The position numbers and the translations under genes were made by a program. From assembly GCA_902791985.1 (NCBI GenBank), contig CADAYD010000015.1, forward strand, positions 1 through 53,338: a stretch of DNA of 53,338 bases. The letters run 5' to 3'. This document shows positions 52,746 through 53,338 of this stretch, one piece after another (within the stretch, counting starts at the first letter, position 1; the number at the start of each line of letters is the position of its first letter). This DNA comes from an uncultured bacterium (GTDB taxonomy: Bacteria > Cyanobacteriota > Vampirovibrionia > Gastranaerophilales > Gastranaerophilaceae). The notes beneath the pieces are model-generated. The model was given only the letters and a program-made list of their open reading frames with translations. It ran no database searches and had not been told where the DNA came from.

Positions 52746-52990
52746 AAAAAACGACTGTTTTTCATTTATTGGGTTGATTTGTAGCAGCATTTACCCCCCA
52801 AAAAACGACTGTTTTTCATTTATTGGGTTGATTTGTAGCAGCATTTACCCCCAAAAAAACGACTGTTTTTCATTTATTGGGTTGATTGGTAGCAGCATTT
52901 ACCCCAAAAAACGACTGTTTTTCATTTATTGGGTTGATTTGTAGCAACATTTACCCCCCAAAAAAAAACGACTGTGTTTCAAGTCGTTGG
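52746..52990. repeat. Tandem array of a 52-57 bp unit downstream of mnmE
   Basis: Four near-identical full units and a fifth divergent partial one. The unit runs from a short A-run through CGACTGTTTTTCATT, TTGGGTTGATTTGTAGC and CATTTACCCC; CGACTG starts at 52752, 52806, 52860, 52912 and 52969. Variation is mainly in the length of the C-run and A-run. The last copy ends in an AACGACT/AGTCGTT hairpin (to about 52988). There are no spacers, so it is not a CRISPR. The frame across it is not a convincing gene. Confidence 0.85.
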
Positions 52991-53142
52991 AAAATCAATA
53001 GGAAAAAAGGGAAAGGAAAGTCTTTTTTCAAAGTCAATAAAGCAAATGGTGGATAAGTCATCAGGTTTTTGCAAACCCCATACCTAAAACACGCAATATG
53101 CATTATTGCTTGTATATTTTTTAATTTTAGAGTTTTTGGTTT
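52991..53142. other. Intergenic region, no gene seen
   Basis: Together with the tandem repeat, the stretch 52724-53142 (about 420 bp) lacks a supportable gene. The part after the repeat is AT-rich, with a small inverted repeat (GCAATA...TATTGC near 53093-53109). No terminator or clear promoter was identified. Confidence 0.5.
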
Positions 53143-53338
53143 GTGTTAGTTTCTTCTTTCTTTTTATTTAGTATTTGTATTTTGGCAAATTTAACTAAGC
53201 CTAAAACAATCAAAGGTCATATATACCTAAGTGCTTTAGTATTTAGCGTCATATTGCTTTTTTATTATGCGTTGAATGTTTTGAATGAACCTTCAACGTT
53301 TTTAGATATAACTTTTTTAACTGCATCCATTTCAGTTT
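53143..53338 (+). CDS. Partial membrane protein, possibly MrpF/MnhF-like (truncated by window edge)
   Basis: 65 codons are present from a GTG start (a TAG stop lies a few codons upstream). Two hydrophobic segments (VLVSSFFLFSICILA, and ALVFSVILLFYYAL) are separated by a polar turn (TKPKTIKGH), and the fragment runs into FLDITFLTASISV. That spacing is reminiscent of the MrpF/MnhF subunit of multisubunit cation/proton antiporters, whose family has a helix-turn-helix followed by a conserved D in the third helix. This is tentative; the rest of the gene is outside the window. Confidence 0.4.
   Translation, partial: MLVSSFFLFSICILANLTKPKTIKGHIYLSALVFSVILLFYYALNVLNEPSTFLDITFLTASISV

Noticed and set aside
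52708-52944. Open frame running through the tandem repeat array
   Set aside because: The frame follows the repeat period, starts inside mnmE, has no ribosome binding site and encodes a low-quality repeated peptide.
52746-52990. CRISPR-like direct repeats
   Set aside because: The 52-57 bp units are contiguous and have no variable spacers; no cas genes are present.

Overview
This AT-rich window (53,338 bp) looks like chromosome from a non-photosynthetic relative of Cyanobacteria, most likely a gut Vampirovibrionia/Gastranaerophilales (Melainabacteria) bacterium. This placement is inference. It rests on a Gram-negative style envelope set (PBP1A, AMIN-type amidase, MurI, LD-carboxypeptidase), an SLH-domain envelope protein, a four-motif ribosomal protein S1, low GC, many genes without a Shine-Dalgarno sequence, and several lineage-type orphan proteins. 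No prophage, CRISPR array or biosynthetic cluster was found. Most of the window is housekeeping.

Layout. 1-3.0 kb (minus): the 5' tip of an orphan MGxSASQ-family gene, a REC/degenerate-GGDEF/REC regulator overlapped by a soluble histidine kinase, and an orphan Gln/Asn-rich protein. 3.2-8.2 kb (plus): uvrA, two small secreted paralogues and a DUF475/TerC-like membrane protein. 8.4-10.7 kb: an orphan coiled-coil protein, a small GIY-YIG gene inside an inverted-repeat element, and a Gln-rich protein with a possible FliK-like C-terminus. 10.8-19.7 kb (minus): ribE-ribBA-GNAT operon, PBP1A, a GNAT-like protein, a Cys-rich SLH protein and LD-carboxypeptidase. 19.8-24.9 kb: dnaX, typA and a DHA2-type MFS exporter. 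25-32.3 kb: three large proteins that join a type IV prepilin N-terminus, YadA-head-like repeats and a C-terminal peptidase S74 intramolecular chaperone; metK lies among them and has a candidate pseudoknot leader. 32.4-42.1 kb: valS, rpsA, der and the classic DUF177-rpmF-plsX-fabH cluster. 42.1-47.1 kb (mostly minus): a 54-aa gene, an NAD-type isocitrate dehydrogenase, the full-length MGxSASQ protein, a 58-aa gene, an orphan and a nucleoside deaminase. 47.2-53.3 kb: tRNA-Arg(ACG), a gene remnant, amidase-murI, dedA, hup, mnmE, a five-unit tandem repeat and the start of a membrane protein gene.

The strongest unusual signals are: (1) pilin/tail-fibre hybrid proteins in three copies, all with Ala rather than Gly before the predicted prepilin cleavage site; (2) a recurring -10 box placed exactly 6 nt before ATG (histidine kinase, uvrA, GIY-YIG gene, der, mnmE and perhaps ribE), implying leaderless mRNAs; (3) an H-type pseudoknot in the metK leader that would pair with the ribosome binding site; (4) a TIR-bounded GIY-YIG element carrying its own promoter; (5) a 52-57 bp tandem array after mnmE.

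Functionally, peptidoglycan synthesis and remodelling (PBP1A, MurI, amidase, LD-carboxypeptidase), translation (rpsA, rpmF, valS, typA, der, mnmE, tRNA-Arg), replication and repair (dnaX, uvrA, HU) and lipid initiation (plsX, fabH) are interspersed with surface or export-type orphan proteins.
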